Of a stretch of 64,000 nt of DNA, positions 56,680 through 63,934 are shown piece after piece. The stretch comes from Dehalococcoidia bacterium (GTDB taxonomy: Bacteria; Chloroflexota; Dehalococcoidia; Bin125), in the NCBI GenBank assembly GCA_022825265.1, contig JAJDXE010000010.1, positions 496,001 to 560,000 on the forward strand, given 5' to 3'. Numbering within the stretch: position 1 is the stretch's first letter; the number at the start of each line of letters is the position of its first letter. The translations under genes were made by a program, and so were the position numbers. A model generated the notes under the pieces. It was given only the letters and a program-made list of their open reading frames with translations, was not told the origin of the DNA and did no database searches.

Positions 56680-56755
56680 CAATCTCCGCTCTCCCTCATT
56701 CCCAATCTCCCCCTTGAAGGGGAGATGCCGCAGGCAGAGGGGGTGAGAACCCCGC
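56680..56755 (+). repeat. double-hairpin intergenic repeat, copy B
   Basis: Palindrome at 56705-56726 (ATCTCCCCCTT..AAGGGGAGAT), then the shorter GCCGCAGGC hairpin and AGAGGGGGTGAGAACCCCGC to 56755. Same orientation as the other copies. Confidence 0.82.
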
Positions 56756-56791
56756 ACGCAGACCAGCGCCCCATGTGTTGCGACTTGTGCG

Positions 56792-57019
56792 TTACGATCC
56801 TCGGGCCAGCAATGCGCCCAGAGTCGCCAGCACCGCTGCGAAACCAATCCCGATGCCCCACATCAATAGCTTCAGTTTCGCGTCCACCTCATCCCGCAGG
56901 TCGTCGATCCGACCGTTCACCTCAGAACGCAGATCGTCGATCCGCTGGTTCATCTGAGCAAGCACATCACGCATCCCCAGCGGCTCCTCCGCATCGCCCG
57001 GTTGTTCGCTGGTCACCAT
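56792..57019 (-). CDS. tail-anchored coiled-coil protein
   Basis: 75 residues. A coiled coil (MRDVLAQMNQRIDDLRSEVNGRIDDLRDEVDAKLKLL) with an eleven-residue repeat (QRIDDLRSEVN, GRIDDLRDEVD) precedes one C-terminal membrane helix (LLMWGIGIGFAAVLATLGALL). This is the third protein of this plan in the window. The function is unknown; DUF1640-like proteins are the nearest design I recall. Confidence 0.6.
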   Translation of the reverse strand: MVTSEQPGDAEEPLGMRDVLAQMNQRIDDLRSEVNGRIDDLRDEVDAKLKLLMWGIGIGFAAVLATLGALLARGS

Positions 57020-57127
57020 GCGCGATCTCCGTCTCCGGACTCAGGCTCTATCCACATGGTAGTCCCCGACGAGGCGTCTCGCCGCCTGCCTCGCGACGCG
57101 AGGAACGGCGACACGTCCGCCCGCCCC

Positions 57128-57385
57128 TCAGCCGCCATCCGACCGAGCCCCCGGCACCAACCCATCCTCCGATATCGCCTCCGCCGTCATCTCCAACACC
57201 CCATACCAGAACGCCGCGTTCGATCCCGGAAAGTCGCCAATCAGTTCCCGCAGCAAACTCTGCCCGTCCGGCATATCCGCGTACGCCAACACGATCAGGT
57301 ACAGCGTTTCCACAGCCTCCCGATAAATCCGCTCCACCTCCGCCTGCTCCCGCAGATCCTCCAGGTCTCGCATCTCTGACATCAT
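57128..57385 (-). CDS. small helical protein of unknown function
   Basis: 85 residues from ATG 57385, with AAGGA 4-8 nt upstream. The sequence is amphipathic and helical (MRDLEDLREQAEVERIYREAVETLYLIVLAYAD...GDFPGSNAAFWYGVLEMTAEAI). It is divergent from the HTH gene at 57597 and shares its 211-nt promoter space with a three-copy hairpin repeat, so the two may be co-regulated. No family recognised. Confidence 0.45.
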   Translation of the reverse strand: MMSEMRDLEDLREQAEVERIYREAVETLYLIVLAYADMPDGQSLLRELIGDFPGSNAAFWYGVLEMTAEAISEDGLVPGARSDGG

Positions 57386-57407
57386 GCGTTCCTTTCCTTG
57401 CCTCCTC

Positions 57408-57488
57408 TGCCGCCTCTAGGCGGCGCGACCAACCTGCCGCCTCTAGCGGCGCGACCAACCTTGCCGCCCCGATGTGCGGCGCGACACA
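57408..57488 (+). repeat. three tandem copies of a 27-nt hairpin repeat (iteron-like)
   Basis: Copies at about 57408-57434, 57435-57460 and 57462-57488 follow the plan TGCCGCC-tctag-GGCGGCGCGACCAACC. The first two are near-identical and the third is diverged (TTGCCGCCCCGATGTGCGGCGCGACAC). Each contains a GCCGCC/GGCGGC dyad and then CGCGAC. The array lies in the divergent promoter region between 57385 (-) and 57597 (+). Confidence 0.8.
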
Positions 57489-57514
57489 CTGTGCCCATTC
57501 GTTCCGACCATTCA

Positions 57515-57525
57515 TACGATACACT
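57515..57525 (+). promoter_or_regulatory. -10 region for the HTH gene
   Basis: TACGAT (57515-57520) and TACACT (57520-57525) overlap, about 70 nt upstream of ATG 57597. Either could be the -10. Confidence 0.4.
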
Positions 57526-57596
57526 AAGCCGAACATCGGTGCTCGCACAAGAGCGCCCCGGGACACACAAAGCAACGCACAGCGAAAGGCTCAATC

Positions 57597-58355
57597 ATGC
57601 GTATCTCTCCCAGACGAAGACAGCGGGCGCTCAAGGTCCACGAGCTCCGCCAGCATGGACGCTCTCTCCGCGCCATCGGCAACGAGCTCGACATCTCCCA
57701 CACCACCGTCCTCTCCGACCTCAAGCTGATCGAGACCCATTGGAGCGAGTTCGCCGAGCAATCCGCCGACGACTTCCTGCTCGAACAGTTCGGCATGCTG
57801 CAGACCCACCTCCGCCGCCTCCTGCAGCGTGACCTGCTCAGGAGCCTCGGCCACCTGTCACCCGCCGACCTCAGGAGCGTCTACCACCTACACAACGACG
57901 AACTCGGCATCGTCCTCCGCGAGACCCGGCGCATCTGCGCCCTCCTCCACGAGCGCGCCGACGCGCGCCAGCTCGACCCCGATCAAATCCCTCAGGACCT
58001 CGACTACCCCATCGACGAACTCACGGCTGCCGAAAAACCTGCCCGCCTCGCCGGTTCAGGCAACGCAAAGTCGAAGAAAACCCCATCAAACAAGCCCCGG
58101 ACGAACAGATCCAGGTCGCCCAGGGAGACAACCACCCACCACGGCCTGCCAAAACTTTCCAAACCGAACCACTCCAACCGCCCAATTCCCAGCAAAACAC
58201 TGAAGATCCCTGCCCTCGCCCGTCAAGAAAAAAACTCCGACCAACCAGCCAACCAACCACGCACCGACCTGACCCCCGAACAACTCCAGAAAGAAGCCGA
58301 AACCTTCCTCCAAAACCAAAGAAAGCAACTCCAAACCGCCGCAGCCGGCGCCTAA
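57597..58355 (+). CDS. HTH DNA-binding protein with basic low-complexity tail
   Basis: 252 residues from ATG 57597, with GAAAGG upstream. A strongly basic start (MRISPRRRQRALKVHELR) runs into a helix-turn-helix at about 15-45 (SLRAIGNELDISHTTVLSDLKLI), a sigma-70 region 4 or Trip-like HTH. Residues about 60-130 are helical and acidic or mixed. The last 100 residues are Lys, Asn, Pro and Thr-rich and low in complexity. It may bind the hairpin repeat upstream. A phage terminase small subunit is another possibility, but no phage genes are near. Confidence 0.5.
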   Translation: MRISPRRRQRALKVHELRQHGRSLRAIGNELDISHTTVLSDLKLIETHWSEFAEQSADDFLLEQFGMLQTHLRRLLQRDLLRSLGHLSPADLRSVYHLHNDELGIVLRETRRICALLHERADARQLDPDQIPQDLDYPIDELTAAEKPARLAGSGNAKSKKTPSNKPRTNRSRSPRETTTHHGLPKLSKPNHSNRPIPSKTLKIPALARQEKNSDQPANQPRTDLTPEQLQKEAETFLQNQRKQLQTAAAGA

Positions 58356-58374
58356 CTCTCAAAAATCTCCCCCT

Positions 58375-58436
58375 AGGAAAAATCTCCCCCTTGAGGGGGA
58401 GATGTCCCGAAGGGACAGAGGGGGTGAAAACCCCGC
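58375..58436 (+). repeat. double-hairpin intergenic repeat, copy C
   Basis: Palindrome 58382-58403, then GTCCC-gaa-GGGAC at 58404-58416, ending GAAAACCCCGC at 58436. Copy D follows 28 nt later. Confidence 0.85.
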
Positions 58437-58464
58437 ACACACCCCGATCCTCCCCTGATTCCAA

Positions 58465-58514
58465 ATCTCCCCCTCGAGGGGGAGATGCCGAAGGCAGAGG
58501 GGTGAGAACCCCGC
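58465..58514 (+). repeat. double-hairpin intergenic repeat, copy D
   Basis: Perfect palindrome 58465-58486, then the shorter GCCGAAGGC hairpin and AGAGGGGTGAGAACCCCGC to 58514. Confidence 0.85.
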
Positions 58515-58620
58515 GCGCCCCGATCTCCCTCCGAAGCAGAGATCCCACCACCAGACGCGGTGATACGATGCCCAAAAGCCCAACACCACCGGCTGAACAG
58601 TTGAGTCGAGAGGTCCCACG

Positions 58621-58965
58621 ATGGCGCAGCAGGAACCGTTTCAGCGTATTTCTGTGGAACAGGCCGAAGAAAAACGACAGGCCGGCGTGACCCTGATCGA
58701 CACGCGCGAACTCGACGAGTACCAGGACGGCCACGCCGCCGGCGCACCGCTCATGCCCCACATGTCCGTCATGACCCGCGCCGACGAACTCGAACAGATC
58801 GCCGGCGGCAAGGACCAGCCCATCATGTTCATCTGCGCCAAGGGCCAGCGCTCCGCCGTCGCCTGCGAATTCGCCGCCGCCCTCGGCTTCTCCGACCTCT
58901 ACAACGTCGAGGGCGGCACCGACGCCTGGATCGCCGCCGGCCTGCCCATCGAGCATCCCGCCTAA
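58621..58965 (+). CDS. single-domain rhodanese
   Basis: 114 residues, with GAGAGG before ATG 58621. RISVEQAEEKRQAGVTLIDTRELDEYQDGHAAGA is the rhodanese opening, and MFICAKGQRSAVACEFAAALGFSDLYNVEGGTDAWIAAGLPI contains the active Cys (IMFICAKGQRS) and the closing helix. It probably transfers sulfur or acts in redox signalling. It stands between two intergenic repeats and the next membrane-protein gene. Confidence 0.85.
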   Translation: MAQQEPFQRISVEQAEEKRQAGVTLIDTRELDEYQDGHAAGAPLMPHMSVMTRADELEQIAGGKDQPIMFICAKGQRSAVACEFAAALGFSDLYNVEGGTDAWIAAGLPIEHPA

Positions 58966-59016
58966 CGTGCCGCCTAGCGTGCCCCGACCCGATTCCACCA
59001 CGAGCGGTCGCCGCCC

Positions 59017-59589
59017 ATGCTGAGTGGACTGAGCGGCACCCAGCGCTACGCGCTCTTCGTCCTCGTCGTCGTCGTCGTTGTCGTCGTCTACCTCTTCGTT
59101 TCCGGCGGCCTCGAAGATTTAACCGGCGGCGGAGACGACGACCAGCAAGCCGCCGCCCAACTCAGCCAGGAACAGGCCCTCATCCCCGACGCCGTCATCC
59201 TCGGCGAGTCCGCCCGCGTCGGCGCTGTCGAAGTCACCATCCAGCGCATCACCTTCCCCGACCAGATCCGCGCCGAAGGACTTTGGCGCAGCCCCGCCGA
59301 GCGCTTCGCCGCCGTCCAGCTCACCATGACCAACCGCTCCAACCAGGCCATCGAACTCCCCCTCCACGGCCTCCAGCTCGTCACCGTCGACGGACGAGCC
59401 TACCTCGCCGACGCCGCCCTCTCCCTCGGAGCCGCCCGCGTCGCCGAAGTCACCGCCTACGCCCCGCCGCTCATCCTCCAGCCCCAGCTCACCATCACCG
59501 TCGTTGCCGTCTACGACATCCCCATCGACGCCAGCGGCCTCCAACTCAGAGTCCAGGGAGGCTGGACCGACTTCGCCCTCTTCGAATAA
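59017..59589 (+). CDS. membrane-anchored beta-sandwich protein with a valine-run anchor
   Basis: 190 residues. The N-terminal membrane segment contains eight consecutive valines (about 17-24), encoded by a run of GTC triplets at 59059-59088. An acidic linker (GGGDDDQQ) follows, then a beta domain (about 65-190) with VRVGAVEVTIQRITF, RFAAVQLTMTNRSNQAIELPL and LQPQLTITVVAVYDIP. This is the DUF4352/telokin-like immunoglobulin fold found on the cell surface. Its ligand is unknown. Confidence 0.6.
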   Translation: MLSGLSGTQRYALFVLVVVVVVVVYLFVSGGLEDLTGGGDDDQQAAAQLSQEQALIPDAVILGESARVGAVEVTIQRITFPDQIRAEGLWRSPAERFAAVQLTMTNRSNQAIELPLHGLQLVTVDGRAYLADAALSLGAARVAEVTAYAPPLILQPQLTITVVAVYDIPIDASGLQLRVQGGWTDFALFE

Positions 59590-59607
59590 GCCATCTCCCC
59601 ATTCCCT

Positions 59608-59662
59608 ATCTCCCCCTCGAGGGGGAGATGTCCCGAAGGGACAGAGGGGGTGAGAACCCCGC
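59608..59662 (+). repeat. double-hairpin intergenic repeat, copy E
   Basis: Perfect palindrome 59608-59629, GTCCC-gaa-GGGAC at 59630-59642, ending GAACCCCGC at 59662. Confidence 0.85.
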
Positions 59663-59733
59663 AAACCACAAGCGCCCAGAAACCACTCCCATGACCATCC
59701 TCCACCGCGAATAGCCACAACCAGGAGCGCGCA

Positions 59734-60105
59734 ATGCAGACAATGCCAGGTTGGTTGCAGGCACTCATGGCGACAGCCGCCGTCTGCGTGATCGTCATCA
59801 CGATCACACTCATCGTGGCGCTTTCGCTCGGTGTGGGGTTCGTGAGCGGCACCTACGACGAAGTCGAACAACAACTACAAGTCGCGAGCGACAGCCTCGA
59901 GACGCTTGAAGAGTCTGTCGAGACTGCCCTGGTGCCGACGAACGAGGCAATCACCCGACTTGACCAGTCGCTCGGTGATGAGCTTCGAGAGATGTCGGAC
60001 AGGATCGATGAGTTTGAAACTCGGCTGTCGGAAATCCGCGATCTTCTGAATGCGATCAATCGGCGCGATGCTGAAGCAATTGGCGAATACTGGCAGGACC
60101 GATAG
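59734..60105 (+). CDS. membrane-anchored coiled-coil protein (N-terminal anchor)
   Basis: 123 residues from ATG 59734, with AGGAG upstream. One hydrophobic segment (about 10-38, LMATAAVCVIVITITLIVALSLGVGF) is followed by a long charged helix with heptads (EVEQQLQVASDSLETLEESVETALV...LSEIRDLLNAI). It is the mirror image of the tail-anchored coiled coils at 32558, 36905 and 56792. Its stop is 2 nt before the HAD gene, so the two are probably co-transcribed. Function unknown. Confidence 0.55.
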   Translation: MQTMPGWLQALMATAAVCVIVITITLIVALSLGVGFVSGTYDEVEQQLQVASDSLETLEESVETALVPTNEAITRLDQSLGDELREMSDRIDEFETRLSEIRDLLNAINRRDAEAIGEYWQDR

Positions 60106-60107
60106 CC

Positions 60108-60779
60108 ATGACCATCCTCCTCTTCGACATCGACGGCACCCTCTCCACCTCCCAGGGCGCCGGAACCCAGGCCATGACCCGCACCTTCCAACAGCTCTGG
60201 GGCATCGACAACGCACTCAAAGGCATGAACTTCGCCGGACGCTCCGATAGCTGGATCGTCCCCACCGCCCTCGCCAATCATGGCCGCGACTGCTCCCCCG
60301 AAGACCTCGCACGCTTCATCGACCACTACGCCCCTCACCTCGGAACCGCCGTCCAGGAGCGAAACTCCCGGCTCTGCCCCGGCGTCCGACCGCTCCTCGA
60401 CGCCCTCACCCACGAGGACGTCACCCTCGGCCTCGGCACCGGAAACTTCCGCCGAGCCGCCCAGGCCAAACTCAAGCCGTTCGACATCTGGGACTACTTC
60501 ATCGACGGAGGCTTCGGCGACGACCACCCCGATCGAACCGAACTCCTCGCTATCGGCCTCGAACGCTTGCGCCAACACTCCACCGACGGAGCCCACACCA
60601 ACGCAGACGCCGTCGTCATCGGAGACACCAGCCACGACATCGAGGCCGGCCACGCCATCGGAGCAAAAGTAGTCGCCGTCCGAACCGGCTACGCCCAACC
60701 CGGAGACCTCGACAACGCCGACGTCATCCTCGACGACCTTTCAGATCTCAGCGCATCGATGGCGGCACTCTTGGACTAA
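60108..60779 (+). CDS. HAD-superfamily hydrolase, phosphoglycolate-phosphatase-like
   Basis: 223 residues. LLFDIDGTLSTSQG supplies the nucleophile Asp7 and acid Asp9. RLCPGVRPLLDAL and LGLGTGNFRRAA give the second motif, and VVIGDTSHDIEAGHAIGAKVVAVRTGY gives the metal-binding aspartates. The cap is helical (C1), as in Gph and related phosphatases. The substrate, a small phosphorylated metabolite, cannot be named. It starts 2 nt after the preceding gene. Confidence 0.87.
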   Translation: MTILLFDIDGTLSTSQGAGTQAMTRTFQQLWGIDNALKGMNFAGRSDSWIVPTALANHGRDCSPEDLARFIDHYAPHLGTAVQERNSRLCPGVRPLLDALTHEDVTLGLGTGNFRRAAQAKLKPFDIWDYFIDGGFGDDHPDRTELLAIGLERLRQHSTDGAHTNADAVVIGDTSHDIEAGHAIGAKVVAVRTGYAQPGDLDNADVILDDLSDLSASMAALLD

Positions 60780-60830
60780 GGAGCGATCTCGCGCAATGCG
60801 GCGGAACGACCAGGCGCGGATTATCAAGCC

Positions 60831-61481
60831 ATGGTGAACCTACTCTTCCGCATCCTCTGGGCGCTGGTCAGAATCGGATGGCTATTCCTACCGACCAGAA
60901 GAGGATGGACAGGCAGCCGAGGAGATCCGCCGACTCGCGAGCAGCTGGCCGCCAGGGAGGCAGCCGGGCGACGCAGCGCCGCACAGGTCGGAGCCTCACC
61001 CACCGACCGTGAACTGGCCCGCGCACTGTTCAGGACTTCCGACCTGCCGCCAGGCTTCGAGGAGGCATGGAGAGGCTGGACTCCGCTGGACCCCTCAGAT
61101 CCAATCCTCGTCTCGGTCCAGCAGAACTGGGAGCGGCACTCAGGACGCCTCTGGCGCCGCAAGCCAACCCAGCGACTGCTGCTCGAGCTGCGCCGCTACT
61201 GGAGCGAAGACGCCGCCACCGAGGACTTGGCAACCCCACCGCAACGCGAACTGCCAGACGGAGGCCGGATGCGCGAACGACCAACCCTGGAGTCCGCAGG
61301 AATTCAAATCTTCGAGTGGACCAGCTCCGAATGGGGCCAAACCGCCGAGAGCGTCGTGGAGTTGCGCCTCCAACGAGGGACGGCAGCGGCAGTCCTGCTC
61401 GCCGCCTCCGAAGACTTGACCTCCGACTGGGAACGCTTGACGTTAGAACTGATGCAACGCATCGGAGAGCGTCTGCGATAG
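60831..61481 (+). CDS. membrane-anchored protein of unknown function (paralogue 1)
   Basis: 216 residues. N-terminal hydrophobic segment (about 3-21, NLLFRILWALVRIGWLFL), then a charged region. The C-terminal 75 residues (IQIFEWTSSEWGQTAESVVELRLQRGTAAAVLLA then ERLTLELMQRIGERL) align with the end of the next protein (REWTRSENGDTVQRMLELRWASGDILGVVRG, then VERLAALVKGRL). The family is unknown. Confidence 0.45.
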   Translation: MVNLLFRILWALVRIGWLFLPTRRGWTGSRGDPPTREQLAAREAAGRRSAAQVGASPTDRELARALFRTSDLPPGFEEAWRGWTPLDPSDPILVSVQQNWERHSGRLWRRKPTQRLLLELRRYWSEDAATEDLATPPQRELPDGGRMRERPTLESAGIQIFEWTSSEWGQTAESVVELRLQRGTAAAVLLAASEDLTSDWERLTLELMQRIGERLR

Positions 61482-61484
61482 TCT
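61479..61484 (+). promoter_or_regulatory. -10 box of a probable leaderless promoter
   Basis: TAGTCT ends 6 nt before ATG 61491 and includes the stop codon of the preceding gene. Confidence 0.5.
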
Positions 61485-61490
61485 GACCCC

Positions 61491-62159
61491 ATGTCAACAG
61501 GTCTGATCGTCGGCATCATCATCATCGTCCTCGTCGTCGGCGTGCCCATTCTCCAGGCCATGATTCGCGGCGCTCAGCGCCGCCGGTCGCTCGCCGCCGA
61601 GGGCGTCCCCGAACTCCGAGCCGCCGGACTTCGCAATGAAGAGCTCCCCGCCGGGCTCGCTCGCCAGACCGCCGAGGCCGTCACCTCCGAGGACATCGCC
61701 CTCGCCGACGACAATCCCCAGGCCACCATCACCCAGCTCGACGACGCCGGCCGAGTCATCGGCTACCGCGAGAGCTTCCGCGACCCACGTTCACTGGGCG
61801 AGTTCATCGACTGGCTCTTGGCCCAGTCGATCTACCGCAACCGCCAGCACCGCCGCATCGAGGTCGAGCTCACCAGATACGAATCATCCGAACAGGCGGC
61901 CCAGGCGCTCGACGCCGGTCCGCTGCTGGACGTTGCCGACCCCGGAGTCTCCGTCGAAGAAGCCGGCGAGCGCCGAGGCCTGATTGCCCGCGAGTGGACC
62001 CGCTCCGAGAACGGCGACACCGTCCAGCGCATGCTCGAACTGCGCTGGGCCTCCGGAGACATCCTCGGCGTCGTCCGGGGCGACTCCGAACCATCCGGCG
62101 CACTCTCCGACGACGAGGTCGAACGCCTCGCAGCCCTGGTCAAAGGCCGCCTCGGATGA
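61491..62159 (+). CDS. membrane-anchored protein of unknown function (paralogue 2)
   Basis: 222 residues. N-terminal membrane helix (GLIVGIIIIVLVVGVPILQAM) followed by an arginine-rich stop-transfer segment. The soluble part has EVELTRYESSEQAAQALDAGPL and the C-terminal domain similar to that of the protein at 60831. The final TGA overlaps the ATG of the DinB gene (ATGA), so the two are translationally coupled. No function is known. Confidence 0.5.
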   Translation: MSTGLIVGIIIIVLVVGVPILQAMIRGAQRRRSLAAEGVPELRAAGLRNEELPAGLARQTAEAVTSEDIALADDNPQATITQLDDAGRVIGYRESFRDPRSLGEFIDWLLAQSIYRNRQHRRIEVELTRYESSEQAAQALDAGPLLDVADPGVSVEEAGERRGLIAREWTRSENGDTVQRMLELRWASGDILGVVRGDSEPSGALSDDEVERLAALVKGRLG

Positions 62160-62629
62160 ACGCCGAAGCCCGCGCCGAACTGCTAGCTCGCTACCAGGCA
62201 GCCCCAAAGCTCCTCGCCGACGCAGTCGCCGGCTCATCCATCGCCCAGCTCGACGGCGCGCCGCCCGAGCCCGGCTGGACCGCCCGCGAGAACGTCCACC
62301 ACGTCTCCGACATCGCCGTCATGGGCGCCCTCCGCCTCCGCCTGATGCTGCTCGACATCGAGGTCGAGATGTGGCCAACCGACCAGGACACCATGCAGAA
62401 GCGCCTGCGCAACGACAAGCGGCCCATCGGCCCCGCCCTCAAGACGGTCGAGGGACTCGTCGAGTCCGCAGTCTCAATCCTCGGCTCACTCCGAGAAGAC
62501 GAATGGACCCAGCCCCGACCCGTCCCGGTCGCCAGGTCAGCCAGCATCGAAGACTGGCTCGCCGCCAACACCCGCCACATCGAGCAGCACATCGACCAGA
62601 TCCGCTACGCCCTCACCGGCACCTGTTAG
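62156..62629 (+). CDS. DinB family protein 1
   Basis: 157 residues from ATG 62156. The DinB metal site is complete: His in ENVHHVSDIAV, and HIEQHIDQIRYAL near the end with two more histidines. PEPGWTARENVHHV is the usual tryptophan-rich turn before the first histidine. DinB proteins may act as thiol-dependent S-transferases or in stress response. The ATGA overlap with the upstream membrane protein suggests a shared function. Confidence 0.82.
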   Translation: MNAEARAELLARYQAAPKLLADAVAGSSIAQLDGAPPEPGWTARENVHHVSDIAVMGALRLRLMLLDIEVEMWPTDQDTMQKRLRNDKRPIGPALKTVEGLVESAVSILGSLREDEWTQPRPVPVARSASIEDWLAANTRHIEQHIDQIRYALTGTC

Positions 62630-62639
62630 CCCCGTTTAG

Positions 62640-62681
62640 ACCTCCCCCTCTGGGGGAGGTGCCCCGTGGGGGCGGAGGGGG
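62640..62681 (+). repeat. double-hairpin intergenic repeat, copy F (diverged)
   Basis: ACCTCCCCCTCTGGGGGAGGT at 62640-62660, then GCCCC-gtg-GGGGC (62661-62673). The GTGAGAACCCCGC end is replaced by other sequence, so this copy is the most diverged. Confidence 0.65.
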
Positions 62682-62720
62682 CCTCCCGGACCTCATGCAG
62701 CGCACCGAAACGCATAACCC

Positions 62721-63194
62721 ATGAACGACAGACCCGCCCTGTTGGCCGCCTACCTCGAATCGACCTCCGACATTGAACTCCTCCTCGCCGAACTCTCCGA
62801 GACCCAGCTCGAATCCCGCGAGAGCCCGGACGAGTGGACCGTCCGCCAGATCGTCCACCACCTCGCCGACAACGAAGTCGCCGACGCCATGCGACTCCGC
62901 CAGATGCTCGCCCACGACTCGCCCCTGATCGTCCCCTTCGACGAGAGCCTCTTCGCAGCCAACCTCCACTACGACCGCGAAGTCGAATCCTCAGTCGCCA
63001 CCTTCTTCGCCCTCCGAGCCTCCAGCGGCGCGCTCCTGGAACAAATCTCAGACCAGGACTGGTCCCGCCCCGGCCGCCACGAGGAACACGACCGCTACAC
63101 GGTCGAGATCCTCGTGCAGAAGAACATCGAGCACGACGCCGCCCACCTCGCCCAGATCCAACGCGCCCTCCGCGCGGAGAGGACATCATCGTGA
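62721..63194 (+). CDS. DinB family protein 2
   Basis: 157 residues. The turn SPDEWTVRQIVHHLADNEVADAMR carries the first histidines and EHDAAHLAQIQRAL the C-terminal pair. RQMLAHDSPLIVPFDESLF lies between. It ends with a GTGA overlap with the next DinB gene, so the two are coupled. Repeat copy F separates it from the first DinB gene. Confidence 0.84.
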   Translation: MNDRPALLAAYLESTSDIELLLAELSETQLESRESPDEWTVRQIVHHLADNEVADAMRLRQMLAHDSPLIVPFDESLFAANLHYDREVESSVATFFALRASSGALLEQISDQDWSRPGRHEEHDRYTVEILVQKNIEHDAAHLAQIQRALRAERTSS

Positions 63195-63763
63195 CCCGCT
63201 CCTACTCACAACAGGATGTCGACGACCTGATCTCGAAAATGGCCATCGAGCGAGGCAACCTCATCGCCGCCGCCCAAGGACTCCGAGGCGACGACGCCGA
63301 TCGAGTGCCCGTCGACGCCGTCGGCGAGGAACAGTGGACCGCCAAGGAACAACTCGCCCACCTCATGGAGATGGAACGCGGCTACATCTCATGGTGCCGA
63401 GCCGCCCTCGTCGAGAACGGCGCAGACGTCAGCAACGTCCGAGGCATCCCCGTTGACATCCCCATCGAGCACGCCCCGGACCACGAAGTCCATGAACTGC
63501 TCGACGCGCTCATCGAAGAACGCGAACGCACCAACCACTTCATCCGCTCGCTCCTGCTCCAGCAGTTCTCCAACACCGCCGTCACCCCCGGCTTCGGCGA
63601 GCTCACCGTCATGCAGTACCTCCGCTCCTTCTATCGCCACGACCGCCAGCACACCGCCCAGATCGAGGGCCGCCAGTCCGACTACCAGCCAAACTTCGCC
63701 TCCGGCAAAGAACCCAACCAACGCCAGATGCGCATCGACCAGGTAACCGCCCGTGAGCGCTGA
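63191..63763 (+). CDS. DinB family protein 3
   Basis: 190 residues from GTG 63191, overlapping the previous stop by 4 nt. WTAKEQLAHLMEMERGYISW carries the first histidine, and YRHDRQHTAQIEGRQSDY the second and third. A central EVHELLDALIEERERTNHFIRSLLL helix lies between. It has about 20 more residues at the C-terminus than its neighbour. Three DinB-fold genes in a row point to a functional set. Confidence 0.84.
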   Translation: MTRSYSQQDVDDLISKMAIERGNLIAAAQGLRGDDADRVPVDAVGEEQWTAKEQLAHLMEMERGYISWCRAALVENGADVSNVRGIPVDIPIEHAPDHEVHELLDALIEERERTNHFIRSLLLQQFSNTAVTPGFGELTVMQYLRSFYRHDRQHTAQIEGRQSDYQPNFASGKEPNQRQMRIDQVTARER

Positions 63764-63774
63764 TCTCCCCGCTG

Positions 63775-63862
63775 ATCTCCCCCTTGAGGGGGAGATGCCC
63801 CGTAGGAGCCTGCCCCGCACTTGATGCGGGGGCAGAGGGGGTGAGAGGGTCGCAAACCCTCT
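63775..63862 (+). repeat. double-hairpin intergenic repeat, copy G, with extra hairpins
   Basis: Palindrome 63775-63796, then a region with TGCCCCGCA-cttga-TGCGGGGGCA inserted before GAGGGGGTGAGAG. An AGAGGGT-cgcaa-ACCCTCT hairpin ends it (63844-63862). Same orientation as the other copies. Confidence 0.8.
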
Positions 63863-63921
63863 GCAACCCGAATCCGCATCCGATCGGGCCGAATGTAACC
63901 GCCGACCCTTGCCGCTCGGCG

Positions 63922-63927
63922 TACCAT
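63922..63927 (+). promoter_or_regulatory. -10 box of a probable leaderless promoter
   Basis: TACCAT ends 7 nt before ATG 63935. Confidence 0.4.
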
Positions 63928-63934
63928 TGGTCGC

